DNA from: a virus
IMG/VR virus record: IMGVR_UViG_3300042451_000364
Coordinates: 1-25,767 of that record
Direction: 5' to 3' (one strand)
DNA length: 25,767 bases
The notes under the pieces are model-generated. The model had not been told where the DNA came from. It did not search any database and saw only the letters and a list, made by a program, of their open reading frames with translations. Shown here piece after piece: positions 8,254 through 15,667 of the stretch. Position numbers and translations under genes: made by a program. How positions within the stretch are numbered: the first letter of the stretch is position 1; each line of letters opens with the position of its first letter.

Positions 8254-10442
8254 TAAAAATCGGGATATGCTTTAATTGTTGAGTATTTATTTTTTGCTAA
8301 TTGGTCGATTCTTCCTGGTCCTATTGCGTTACCAAAAATATCGGTTCTAGTACCAATCTGACCACTATTATTTTCTCCTCTACCTTTCTCGTCACCGTCT
8401 GATATCGCATTTGGGTTAGTTGTATTATACTGAAAACTATCAGAATAAATGTTAATAGCCTTTAAACCCAATCTACCGGGACCAATTGCATTACCAAAAA
8501 TATCAGTTTTGGTTCCGATTTGTCCGCTGGTATTTTCACCTCTACCTTTTTCATCACCATCGGATACCGCATTTGGATTATTGACATTATATTCAAAACT
8601 ATCAGAATAGATATTAATAGCTTTTAAACCCAACCTGCCGGGACCAATTGCGTTACCAAAAATATCCGTTCTTGTACCGATTTGTCCACTACTATTTTCT
8701 CCCCTACCTTTTTCATCTCCGTCAGATACCGCATTTGGATTATTGACATTGTATTGAAAAAAATCAGAGTAGATATTCATCGCCTTTAAACCTAATCTAC
8801 CAGGACCAAGTGCGTTACCAAAAATATCAGTCTTTGTTCCAATATCACCGGTAATATTTTCTCCTCTACCTTTTTCATCTCCGTCAGATAAAGCATTTGG
8901 GTTATTAACATTGTATTCGAAATTATCAGAATAGATATTAATAGCTTTTAAACCTAACCTGCCCGGACCAAGTGCGTTACCAAAAATATCAGTCTTTGTT
9001 CCAATATCACCGCTTGTATTTTCTCCTCTACCTTTTTCATCACCATCGGATATTGCATTTTTATTAACTGAACTATAGTTATTGGTGTAATTATAACCAT
9101 TAATTGCTAGTAATGTATTCCTTTCGTTAATATCTGTTTTAGTTCCAATTTGACCACTATTATTTTCTCCTCTACCTTTTTCATCACCATCGGATATGGC
9201 ATTCTGATTAACTGAACTATAGTTATTGGTATAATTGTAACCGTTTTTTGCTAAAAGAGTATTTCTTTCATTAATATCAGTTTTGGTTCCGATTTGTCCG
9301 CTGGTATTTTCTCCTCTACCTTTCTCATCACCATCGGATATTGCGTCCCTATTGGTTAATCCGTAGTTGTTGGTATAGTTATAATCGTTTTTAGCTAAAA
9401 GAGTATTTCTTTCATTAATGTCCGTTCTCGTACCAATTTGTCCACTTGGATTTTCCCCTCTACCTTTTTCGTCTCCGTCAGATAAAGCGTCTTTATTTAA
9501 TAGACCGTAATTATTGGTATAGTTATAACCATTAATTGATAATAATTTTATCCTTTCATTAATATCGGTTCTAGTACCAATCTGACCACTATTGTTTTCT
9601 CCTCTACCTTTTTCATCACCATCGGATATGGCATTAGGATTAGTTAATCCATAACCATTTGTTGGTCCGTAATTATTTTTTGATAAAAGAGCATTTCTTT
9701 CATTAATATCTGTTTTTGAACCAATACTACCATTTAACTCACCTTTACCTCTTTCGTCTCCGTCAGATATTGCATTTTGATTAGTTGAATTATAGTTGTT
9801 GGCGTAATTGTAATCGTTTTTAGCTAATAATTTTGTTCTTTCATTAATATCTGTTTTTGAACCAACATTACCATTTAATTCTCCCTTACCTCTTTCATCA
9901 CCATCAGATATAGCGTTTTGATTTGTTAACCCATATCCATTTGATGAATTGTAATTATTTTTAGATAGTAAAACATTTCTTTCGTTAATATCTGTTCTGG
10001 TTCCAATTTGTCCATTTGAGTTCTCACCCCTACCTTTCTCGTCTCCGTCAGATAAAGCATTTTTATTTGATATCCCATAACCGTTTGTTGGTCCGTAATT
10101 ATTCTTGGAAAGTAGAGTATTTCTTTCGTTAATGTCTGTTTTAGAACCAATATTACCGTTTAATTCACCTTTACCCTTATCATCACCATCAGATAAAGAA
10201 TCTAAATTAACTGAACTATAGTTGTTTGATGAATTGTAATTATTTTTAGATAGTAAAACGTTTCTTTCGTTAATGTCAGTTCTAGTACCGACATTACCGT
10301 TTAATTCACCTTTACCCTTATTGTCACCATCAGATAACGCATTTAAACTTGTTGAGTTGTAACTATTTGGGAGGTTGTATCCATTCGCCGCCAACAATAA
10401 AGCTCTTTGTTGAATTGCTATAATTTCTAATTCCGTCGGCAT
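8253..10442 (-). CDS. Tandem-repeat protein, probable elongated virion protein (729 aa)
   Basis: Almost the whole 729-residue protein is tandem repeats. Residues 10-485 hold ten units of 47-48 residues: INER(N/T)xLL(S/A)KN, a Tyr/Asn-rich segment, then SDGDEKGRGE and an IGTKTD ending. Residues 486-701 hold four units of 54 residues in which the INER part is replaced by IFGNA(I/L)GPGRLGLKA(I/M)NIYSD. A partial unit closes the protein. Fourteen SDGD motifs are present. The acidic DGDxKGxGE loop could bind calcium, as Asp-rich loops often do. No signal peptide or membrane segment is visible. It is flanked and overlapped by other late-type genes, so a fibre, whisker or rod-like virion part is likely. 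I recognise no named family. Confidence 0.6.
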   Translation of the reverse strand: MPTELEIIAIQQRALLLAANGYNLPNSYNSTSLNALSDGDNKGKGELNGNVGTRTDINERNVLLSKNNYNSSNNYSSVNLDSLSDGDDKGKGELNGNIGSKTDINERNTLLSKNNYGPTNGYGISNKNALSDGDEKGRGENSNGQIGTRTDINERNVLLSKNNYNSSNGYGLTNQNAISDGDERGKGELNGNVGSKTDINERTKLLAKNDYNYANNYNSTNQNAISDGDERGKGELNGSIGSKTDINERNALLSKNNYGPTNGYGLTNPNAISDGDEKGRGENNSGQIGTRTDINERIKLLSINGYNYTNNYGLLNKDALSDGDEKGRGENPSGQIGTRTDINERNTLLAKNDYNYTNNYGLTNRDAISDGDEKGRGENTSGQIGTKTDINERNTLLAKNGYNYTNNYSSVNQNAISDGDEKGRGENNSGQIGTKTDINERNTLLAINGYNYTNNYSSVNKNAISDGDEKGRGENTSGDIGTKTDIFGNALGPGRLGLKAINIYSDNFEYNVNNPNALSDGDEKGRGENITGDIGTKTDIFGNALGPGRLGLKAMNIYSDFFQYNVNNPNAVSDGDEKGRGENSSGQIGTRTDIFGNAIGPGRLGLKAINIYSDSFEYNVNNPNAVSDGDEKGRGENTSGQIGTKTDIFGNAIGPGRLGLKAINIYSDSFQYNTTNPNAISDGDEKGRGENNSGQIGTRTDIFGNAIGPGRIDQLAKNKYSTIKAYPDF
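8340..8987 (-). repeat. Four tandem 162-bp coding repeats (IFGN class)
   Basis: These four units encode residues 486-701 of the repeat protein. Each is 54 codons, starts IFGNA and ends with IGT(K/R)TD. Amino-acid differences between units are few: an I/L at position 6, E/Q and single changes near YSDxFxY, and changes before the GDI/GQI position. This implies recent duplication or gene conversion within the array. Confidence 0.9.
8988..10415 (-). repeat. Ten tandem 141/144-bp coding repeats (INER class)
   Basis: These units encode residues 10-485 of the repeat protein. Nine start INER; the first (residues 10-56) starts IQQR and is the most diverged. Two length forms alternate: 47 codons with GELNGN/S and 48 codons with GENxxGQ. 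The second half, from SDGD on, is shared with the IFGN class, so the two classes arose by swapping only the first half of a unit. Confidence 0.9.
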
Positions 10443-10443
10443 C

Positions 10444-10941
10444 TTAGTATTTAATTAATTTTTTTATTTTATCAACCTCTTCAAATAAACCAAGTGATGT
10501 GATTGGAGAAATTGAGCTTTTATGTGAATTACTTTTAATAAGATTAGTCGGTATTTTAAAACTGAATTTTTTTGTATGTTTTTTTAGGTGACTGTTTTTT
10601 CTCTCACCTGTCATACTTGACATCTCATCCGCGTTTTTCTTAGAATCTTTACGATTACTAATTAAATCTCTTTCACCTTGTAAATGTTGATTAGCCCATC
10701 TTTCCATCAAATCACCACCACATAAATCATATTTCAATCTATCTTTTATTTTATCTATGTTTTGAATGTCGTGGATAATTCTTTTCAATTGACCATATTT
10801 TACTGATTTATCTTGTAAAATTTTTTTTGCTCTTTGTATTCCACGCACATTTTGACCATTTAAACCAACAATAGTATGATTTATTTTATCCAATATGTCC
10901 TGTGGAACATTAAAAACTCTACCTTTTAAATCTTTATTCAT
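10444..10941 (-). CDS. Hypothetical basic protein (165 aa)
   Basis: The product begins MNKDLKGRVFNVPQDILDKI and is Lys/Arg-rich. Predicted helices cover about residues 15-75 (IQRAKKILQDKSVKYGQLKRI) and a basic middle runs through SNRKDSKKNADEM to LKKHTKKFSFKI. I do not recognise the family. Its stop lies one base before the repeat-protein start and its start overlaps the upstream gene by 8 bases, so the three genes are a coupled unit behind the late element at 11703-11712. A nucleic-acid-binding or virion-internal role fits the charge but is not shown. Confidence 0.5.
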   Translation of the reverse strand: MNKDLKGRVFNVPQDILDKINHTIVGLNGQNVRGIQRAKKILQDKSVKYGQLKRIIHDIQNIDKIKDRLKYDLCGGDLMERWANQHLQGERDLISNRKDSKKNADEMSSMTGERKNSHLKKHTKKFSFKIPTNLIKSNSHKSSISPITSLGLFEEVDKIKKLIKY

Positions 10942-11686
10942 TATCTTCTTTATTCAAAAGTTTAATTACATCTTTTACAGATACGTTATTTTTAGTTAAT
11001 GTATTTTTTAACGCTAAAATTTGTTTTTTAATAATAGGTTCAATATCTTTTTCAATATCCTCATCAAATTCTTTGTTAACTAAATCAGAGGATTTTGATT
11101 TTTTAGAAATTACACTTTCTACATAATCTCTAATATATTCTTTTGGATTTTCAATTAATCTAACTTTATCTCCTTTTAAATTTTTATCATATCCCATTTG
11201 AGCCAATCTTTCATCGGCTTCAGGTTCTTTAATACCCAATTCGTCTTTAAAATAATCTTCAGCATCGTCCTTATCAACATCTTTTCCTAATGTTTTTTCA
11301 TATCCAAGAGTTTTACTCATATCCGCTTCCATCCAATATCTTAATGATGTGAAAGCACTACGAGCTACGGTACTACCCATCATTCCTCGTCCCATACTTA
11401 CAGATTGGTCTGTTGTTTTTTTACTTGCACTTCCCGATTCTTTTGTATTTGGTACTTTACTCATACCAAAGTTACCCTTTCCATCCACAATTTCATCAAC
11501 TTCTTTTTCAACCTCATCTGGTAATTTTTTATAATTGGTATCGTCAGAAAATTCCTTAGCCATATTTTCCCACTTTAATCTTTCTTTTTTGGATAAAGAC
11601 TTATCATTCGCCTTGGCAAAAAATAATCTTTGTTGTTTTTTAGACTTAAAAGTCTCTTCAATTATGTTTTTTATGTATTTATCCAT
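10934..11686 (-). CDS. Hypothetical virion-type protein, DUF3008-like N-terminus (250 aa)
   Basis: The 250-residue product starts with a short helix MDKYIKNIIEETFKSKKQQR followed by LFFAKANDKSLSKKERLKW. The SKKQQRLF stretch resembles the short SKAQQR-type motif (DUF3008) found in many phage structural proteins. A middle part carries VARSAFTSLRYWMEADMSKT (about 110-129), and the C-terminus is highly charged and helical. It is the first gene of the leftward late block and has its own promoter-like element 17 bases upstream of the ATG, divergent from the adhesin gene at 11743. Capsid core or assembly roles are possible; none is proven. Confidence 0.5.
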   Translation of the reverse strand: MDKYIKNIIEETFKSKKQQRLFFAKANDKSLSKKERLKWENMAKEFSDDTNYKKLPDEVEKEVDEIVDGKGNFGMSKVPNTKESGSASKKTTDQSVSMGRGMMGSTVARSAFTSLRYWMEADMSKTLGYEKTLGKDVDKDDAEDYFKDELGIKEPEADERLAQMGYDKNLKGDKVRLIENPKEYIRDYVESVISKKSKSSDLVNKEFDEDIEKDIEPIIKKQILALKNTLTKNNVSVKDVIKLLNKEDNE

Positions 11687-11702
11687 TATAACAAGTTTAT
11701 TA

Positions 11703-11712
11703 TATAAATATC
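11703..11712 (-). promoter_or_regulatory. Late-promoter-like element for the leftward virion block
   Basis: Reading leftward the site is GATATTTATA, with the start of the 250-residue gene 17 bases further on. Read rightward, 11703-11710 is TATAAATA, the exact T4 late promoter core, 32 bases before the rightward adhesin gene. Which direction it serves is open. Confidence 0.5.
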
Positions 11713-11725
11713 AAAAGAAACGAAA

Positions 11726-11734
11726 GATATTTAT
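11726..11734 (+). promoter_or_regulatory. Late-promoter-like element before the adhesin gene
   Basis: GATATTTAT lies 8 bases before the ATG at 11743, followed by TATAGAATATG, the same start-proximal string as at 15215. Its complement reads ATAAATATC, pointing at the leftward gene, so this 56-base intergenic strip carries two opposed copies of the element. Confidence 0.5.
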
Positions 11735-11742
11735 TATAGAAT

Positions 11743-14175
11743 ATGAATAGTCAAAATATATTGAAATTTTGGGGTACACGCATGGATTTGAAGATTGACT
11801 CTTCAGAATATCATGATTATGAGATATCTAAAACAGAATCGGATTATAATTCTGATGTGTTAGATTTTAACACCCCAATTAATTATTCGGGGTTAAGTGT
11901 AAACACCACGGGATTAACAAATGCGGATTGTGTTAGAAATACAATATCTTTAAATGAATTTGACAATACGGTTAATGACCCATCATATCCATATTCGGCT
12001 TATACTTGGACATTATCATATAGTGCGTTTACCAACCAATTAAACAATTCTGATATTATTTTAAAAAATGATGTTTATGAATTTATTAATAGTAGTGGAG
12101 AAACTCATTATTTTATTGAAAATGGGTATAATAATTCACTATCAAATCCATTTTCTTTAAATGTTACAGGATTTACAACAGGTTCTACTGTTGATTGCAC
12201 TTTACAATTTTCAGGAACAGGAATAACAACAACCATTTGTTGTCCAAGAGACCCAATTCCATCAGCAAAACCGTGGGCGTATCAAATTAACCATGGTGCT
12301 GGTGTTAATAATTGTGATTATTCAGTTAAAAGAAGGACAGAAAAAGGATGGACAATTGATTTTGTTTTAAATAAAGATTCTCTTCCATGGTCTGACGGTA
12401 ATGTCATATACTATCTTGGGGTTAGAAATGAATCTGATATAGTAGATTACGCAGATAATAACCTATCTTTCTCATTTACAGATGACGGTCGACTTAAATG
12501 GACATCAATTCGTTATTCGGGTATCTGTGATAGTTCTTCGGGGTATACAGAATCATTTTATATTTCGTCAGGACAAACATTACCATTATGTAATAATGGA
12601 ACAAGTAATGATTTTAATATTACAATAACATTTGATAGATACAGTAGATATACTGATTGTAATCTTGAAAATGATGGGGGTTGGAATGATTTAATTCCAG
12701 GAGTAAAGGTTATTCCATATGTACCAGAATCTGGTAGTTCGGTAACATCAACCCAAACTACAATTTATACCGAAGTTGAAGAACTAAATAAAAAATGGGC
12801 GTTTGAAAGAGAAAGACGACTTGGTATTTTAAAAATTTATTTAAACGGTAGACCAATATATAAATTAAAAGATTGGGAGGAAATAATTCCATCTGATAGG
12901 GGTGAACAACCTTTTATACAATCATGGGGTTCAGGTACTCAATACGCCGGTGGTGTACACAATATGGGTACGTCTTGTTTTAATTTTAAACAAATACAAT
13001 TTTATGAACAACCATTAGATTTTGTTAACGTCAGACATCATTATTTAACGGAAATAAAACCAAACTTTAATATTGTTGAATGTAATGAAGATTGTTATGA
13101 GGATGTTGTGGGTTTTACAGGTTGTGAAAAAAACTGTTATTATTGGAACGTCTTTATTAATCAAAATGATTTAAATTCCGCAACGGGAAATACGATAAAT
13201 GATGATAATAGTGTTTATGTAGATAGAATTAATTGTCAATTAGACTCCGAAACAAAACAATATTCAACTTCAGGTTTAACTTATTGGAATGTATGTATGC
13301 CTAAATTGGCTGATTATGAATTTTACTATTATGTTAATGATGTAAAAACTTTAGTTACCGGTAATACAAGTAACATGACGATAACCTCAGATTGTTGTGA
13401 TTTAGATAAAAAATATAAATTAACTGTCACGGGTGACTTACATCCAAACGCTTTAGGGTCTAGCGAAGCTGATTTATATGTGAATGGTGAATTAATTTTT
13501 CATTGGGATAAAGATATTTTTTGGGTAATTAATCCTGATGTTTGGGAATATGGTTTAAACAAAGGAGATAAAGTTTATCTCGATTTTAAACCCGATTTAT
13601 GTGCACCCGAAGTTGGACAAAAAGACTTATACGTATATTCGGGACTAACAAATATTGATTCATATTCTTGGTACAGTCCATCATTAAGTTGTACAGGTAG
13701 TCCTATATTATCAGGTTACACAACTCCTGTTTATACTGTAAATGACGATTTATCAATCGAAATATATTGTCCGGCGTGTGTTCCGGTAACTCCCACTCCT
13801 ACTCCTACACCAACTCCTACATCAAGTGGGGTAGCCGTAACTCCAAGTATAACACCAACTAGAACAATCACACCAACCAATACCCCAACCAATACTCCAA
13901 CACCATCAATAACACCAAGTACAGTTGTATCGTTTACATATTCATTATTAGGTGCAAACCCAAGTGCCAGTGCCACTGCATGTTTTATTTACCCAGCTAG
14001 TGGGGTACCAAACGTTTATGGAGTAAAGGTATTTGGTAGTTTAGTAACTTCAGATATTTTATATTCAGATGTAAGTTTAACCACACCACTAACAAATGGT
14101 TTTTATTATTCAAATGGTACAAATTGGGTTAAAATAAATAACTCAGGGGTAATAACTAGTACTGGAACTTGTTAA
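11743..14175 (+). CDS. Large adhesin/tail-fibre-type protein with lectin-like domain and Thr-Pro tract
   Basis: The 810-residue protein has a beta-rich, Cys-containing N-terminal half. Residues about 200-435 look like a concanavalin/LamG-type jelly roll (KGWTIDFVLNKDSLPW, LKIYLNGRPIYKLKDWEEI, SWGSGTQYAGG). Paired Cys appear in CNEDCYEDV, GCEKNCYYW and DCCDLDKKY. Residues 683-726 are a Thr-Pro tract. The last about 84 residues (727-810) form a separate module ending GxxLYSDVSLTTPL...GFYYSNG...STGTC, a Cys-terminated layout often seen in Flavobacteria surface and phage proteins. It probably binds host surface sugars on the virion. No signal peptide is seen. An internal ATG at residue 14 is an alternative start, but the late element fits the first one. 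Confidence 0.65.
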   Translation: MNSQNILKFWGTRMDLKIDSSEYHDYEISKTESDYNSDVLDFNTPINYSGLSVNTTGLTNADCVRNTISLNEFDNTVNDPSYPYSAYTWTLSYSAFTNQLNNSDIILKNDVYEFINSSGETHYFIENGYNNSLSNPFSLNVTGFTTGSTVDCTLQFSGTGITTTICCPRDPIPSAKPWAYQINHGAGVNNCDYSVKRRTEKGWTIDFVLNKDSLPWSDGNVIYYLGVRNESDIVDYADNNLSFSFTDDGRLKWTSIRYSGICDSSSGYTESFYISSGQTLPLCNNGTSNDFNITITFDRYSRYTDCNLENDGGWNDLIPGVKVIPYVPESGSSVTSTQTTIYTEVEELNKKWAFERERRLGILKIYLNGRPIYKLKDWEEIIPSDRGEQPFIQSWGSGTQYAGGVHNMGTSCFNFKQIQFYEQPLDFVNVRHHYLTEIKPNFNIVECNEDCYEDVVGFTGCEKNCYYWNVFINQNDLNSATGNTINDDNSVYVDRINCQLDSETKQYSTSGLTYWNVCMPKLADYEFYYYVNDVKTLVTGNTSNMTITSDCCDLDKKYKLTVTGDLHPNALGSSEADLYVNGELIFHWDKDIFWVINPDVWEYGLNKGDKVYLDFKPDLCAPEVGQKDLYVYSGLTNIDSYSWYSPSLSCTGSPILSGYTTPVYTVNDDLSIEIYCPACVPVTPTPTPTPTPTSSGVAVTPSITPTRTITPTNTPTNTPTPSITPSTVVSFTYSLLGANPSASATACFIYPASGVPNVYGVKVFGSLVTSDILYSDVSLTTPLTNGFYYSNGTNWVKINNSGVITSTGTC
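13789..13920 (+). repeat. Thr-Pro coding tract in the adhesin gene
   Basis: Low-complexity repeats of ACxCCx codons encode TP, TPS, TRTITPT and TNTPT units. Similar tracts recur at 14202-14246, 14546-14680 and 24229-24306. The tract separates the main body from the C-terminal Cys-ended module. Confidence 0.85.
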
Positions 14176-14185
14176 AAAAAAACAT

Positions 14186-14196
14186 AATATTTATAG
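14186..14196 (+). promoter_or_regulatory. Late-promoter-like element before an orphan Thr-Pro fragment
   Basis: AATATTTATAG is identical over 11 bases to the element before the 122-residue gene at 15215. It lies 10 bases after the adhesin stop, yet the only coding-like sequence behind it is a short Thr-Pro remnant. Confidence 0.45.
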
Positions 14197-14201
14197 TTAA
14201 A

Positions 14202-14246
14202 CCAACAAGAACCATCACACCAACCTCAACACCAAGTACTTCGTAA
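14202..14246 (+). pseudogene. Orphan Thr-Pro coding remnant
   Basis: One frame reads PTRTITPTSTPSTS then TAA, with no start codon. It matches the Thr-Pro tracts of the genes on both sides (TRTITPT also occurs in the adhesin). It is best read as the debris of a deleted or recombined third fibre gene, since a promoter-like element is kept just upstream. The rest of the 178-base gap (14247-14353) is AT-rich and holds nothing I can identify. Confidence 0.5.
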
Positions 14247-14353
14247 AAAATAACTTCAAGTTTCACAAAACTTTAATTATACCTTCTTTTTATGTATCAT
14301 TTACTAATTCATGTATTTTAACTATTTATCTTTAAAGAGTCGAATAATCAATA

Positions 14354-15184
14354 ATGACAACCATAATATTAACATCAAACAACTATAGTGGACAAACTGC
14401 GAACATTACTTATTATCCTGATACAGGTGGTACGATTAGCCTTGGCTCTGTCGTTGTCCCTTATTATTATAGTACTGACTATTTTTATGGTACTTATGAG
14501 TTATATTTTCCAATATTTAACAAAACATGTACATTATACATTGAGACTCCTATACCTACCCCTACGGTTACACCTACTTTAACCCCAACCAACACAATTA
14601 CCCCAACAAGAACCCTTACACCCACTCTAACACCAACTAATACTATCACGCCAACTCCAACAGTAACACCAACTCCAACAAGTTCATTTAGTGCTGGTTT
14701 ATATAAAACAACATATTCGGGTTATCATAACGAAAATCCTGCGTTTTTTGCAACAGCAACCCCAACAACATTTGGAACAAACCCAGCCACCTCGGTTCAA
14801 ACAACTTCTATCTCCGAATCCGGATTAAGTGATGATGGCTCTAACTTTAGTTGTCAATGGTTAGGATATTTCAAACCAACAACAACAGAAACATATACAT
14901 TCTTCTTATCAAGTGATGATGGTTCTTATCTTTGGATTGGTGCCAATGCTCAGTCAGGATTTACCACCGCTAACTCTAACGTAAACAATGGTGGGGCTCA
15001 TGGAAATCAGGAGGTATCAGGTTCAATTTCATTAACCGCCGGTGTCCTTTACCCAATAAGAATACAATTTGGTGAAATTGGTGGTGGTGATGTTATGACA
15101 TTTAGTTACTCATCGCCGACCATAACAAAAACAACAAATGTAACAGGTTTAGTTTTTTATAATCCTTCAACAAATGGATTTTAA
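14354..15184 (+). CDS. PA14-domain surface protein with Thr-Pro linker
   Basis: The 276-residue protein has three parts. Residues 1-63 form a small beta domain (ILTSNNYSGQTANITYYPD, then GTYELYFPIFNKTCTL). Residues 65-109 are a Thr-Pro tract. Residues 112-276 look like a PA14/GLEYA carbohydrate-binding domain, with WLGYFKPTTTETYTFFLSSD followed by DGSYLWIGA and then LTAGVLYPIRIQFGEIGGGD and MTFSYSS. PA14 domains bind glycans, often with calcium, so it fits a receptor-binding virion protein. It starts 107 bases after the orphan Thr-Pro remnant; the leader has CTATTTATCTTTAAAG, a weak relative of the late element. It reads in the same direction as the adhesin and the 122-residue gene. Confidence 0.75.
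   Translation: MTTIILTSNNYSGQTANITYYPDTGGTISLGSVVVPYYYSTDYFYGTYELYFPIFNKTCTLYIETPIPTPTVTPTLTPTNTITPTRTLTPTLTPTNTITPTPTVTPTPTSSFSAGLYKTTYSGYHNENPAFFATATPTTFGTNPATSVQTTSISESGLSDDGSNFSCQWLGYFKPTTTETYTFFLSSDDGSYLWIGANAQSGFTTANSNVNNGGAHGNQEVSGSISLTAGVLYPIRIQFGEIGGGDVMTFSYSSPTITKTTNVTGLVFYNPSTNGF
14546..14680 (+). repeat. Thr-Pro coding tract in the PA14 gene
   Basis: This tract encodes TPIPTPTVTPTLTPTNT-type units with near-identical DNA blocks (such as CCAACxxxCACCA) to the tract in the adhesin gene. It joins the N-terminal domain to the PA14 domain. Confidence 0.85.
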
Positions 15185-15200
15185 TTAAAATAAAAAGAAC

Positions 15201-15211
15201 AATATTTATAG
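15201..15211 (+). promoter_or_regulatory. Late-promoter-like element before the 122-residue gene
   Basis: AATATTTATAG ends 3 bases before the ATG at 15215. Such closeness implies either a nearly leaderless transcript or that the element is a translation-start or antisense signal. Confidence 0.5.
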
Positions 15212-15214
15212 AAT

Positions 15215-15583
15215 ATGGAATTTTTTATTAGACAAGGAGCATCAGAACCAATATTAAAATTAAGATTAATAGACGACGGTAAAAACGATAAGTCGGGATT
15301 TAACGATGCACTTGAAAATTGTGATATTACATTTGAAATGTTTAATATTGAAAATGGTGAGTATGAAATTTTAAATTCAGGATGTCAAATCACAACAAGA
15401 GATAAGAAATACGACCAAACAACTGATGAATATTATATTGTCCATAGATTTACTGAATCTCAAACCGCAAACATAGGAAAATACGAAGGTAAGGTTACGG
15501 TTCAGTTCTTAGATACTTCTCTAAATCCAACAACAAAATTGATTTTACCCGTTAAAGAAAAATTATTTATCACCATATTTTGA
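15215..15583 (+). CDS. Small beta-rich virion protein, baseplate/fibre-domain-like (122 aa)
   Basis: The protein begins MEFFIRQGASEPILKLRLID and is predicted nearly all beta: CDITFEMFNIENGEYEILN, CQITTRDKKYDQ, EYYIVHRFTESQTANIGKY, EGKVTVQFLDTS and KLILPVKEKLFITIF. The N-terminal RQGxxxPxLKLRL and the DYYIVxRFT-like middle resemble the Ig-like N-terminal domain of phage baseplate upper proteins (BppU type), where an extended polymer binds to a tail plate. That is a fold-level guess. It follows the PA14 gene by 30 bases, has its own late-like element, and its TGA stop overlaps the -33 box of the polymerase promoter. Confidence 0.5.
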   Translation: MEFFIRQGASEPILKLRLIDDGKNDKSGFNDALENCDITFEMFNIENGEYEILNSGCQITTRDKKYDQTTDEYYIVHRFTESQTANIGKYEGKVTVQFLDTSLNPTTKLILPVKEKLFITIF

Positions 15584-15611
15584 TAATCAAATTTTTTTCT
15601 GTATATTTTTG
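15578..15611 (+). promoter_or_regulatory. Bacteroidota-type promoter of the DNA polymerase gene
   Basis: TTTTG at 15578-15582 and TATTTTTG at 15604-15611 match the -33 (TTTG) and -7 (TAnnTTTG) boxes of Bacteroidota housekeeping promoters, with a 21-base gap inside the usual 17-23 range. Transcription would start near 15618, about 50 bases before the ATG. This suits early expression by unmodified host polymerase. Confidence 0.5.
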
Positions 15612-15621
15612 ACAAGACTAA

Positions 15622-15638
15622 TTACGGATGTTCCGTAA
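15622..15638. promoter_or_regulatory. Perfect palindrome in the DNA polymerase leader
   Basis: TTACGGA TGT TCCGTAA is a 7-bp perfect inverted repeat with a 3-base centre. It lies just past the predicted start of transcription and 29 bases before the ATG. It could be an operator or an RNA hairpin; no T-run follows, so it is not a standard terminator. Confidence 0.55.
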
Positions 15639-15667
15639 GATAATGTGTCACTTAAAAAATATACATA

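Noticed and set aside
8340-10415. Regular 141-162 bp repeats as a possible CRISPR or origin array
   Set aside because: The repeats are in frame, all encode one protein, and have no spacer structure.
13731-13976. Minus-strand frame rich in Gly-Val repeats
   Set aside because: It is the antisense of the Thr-Pro codons in the adhesin gene; the repeat pattern follows from the sense strand.
11743-15184. Diversity-generating retroelement for the fibre genes
   Set aside because: No reverse transcriptase or template repeat is visible in the window; the variation signal is in Thr-Pro tracts only.
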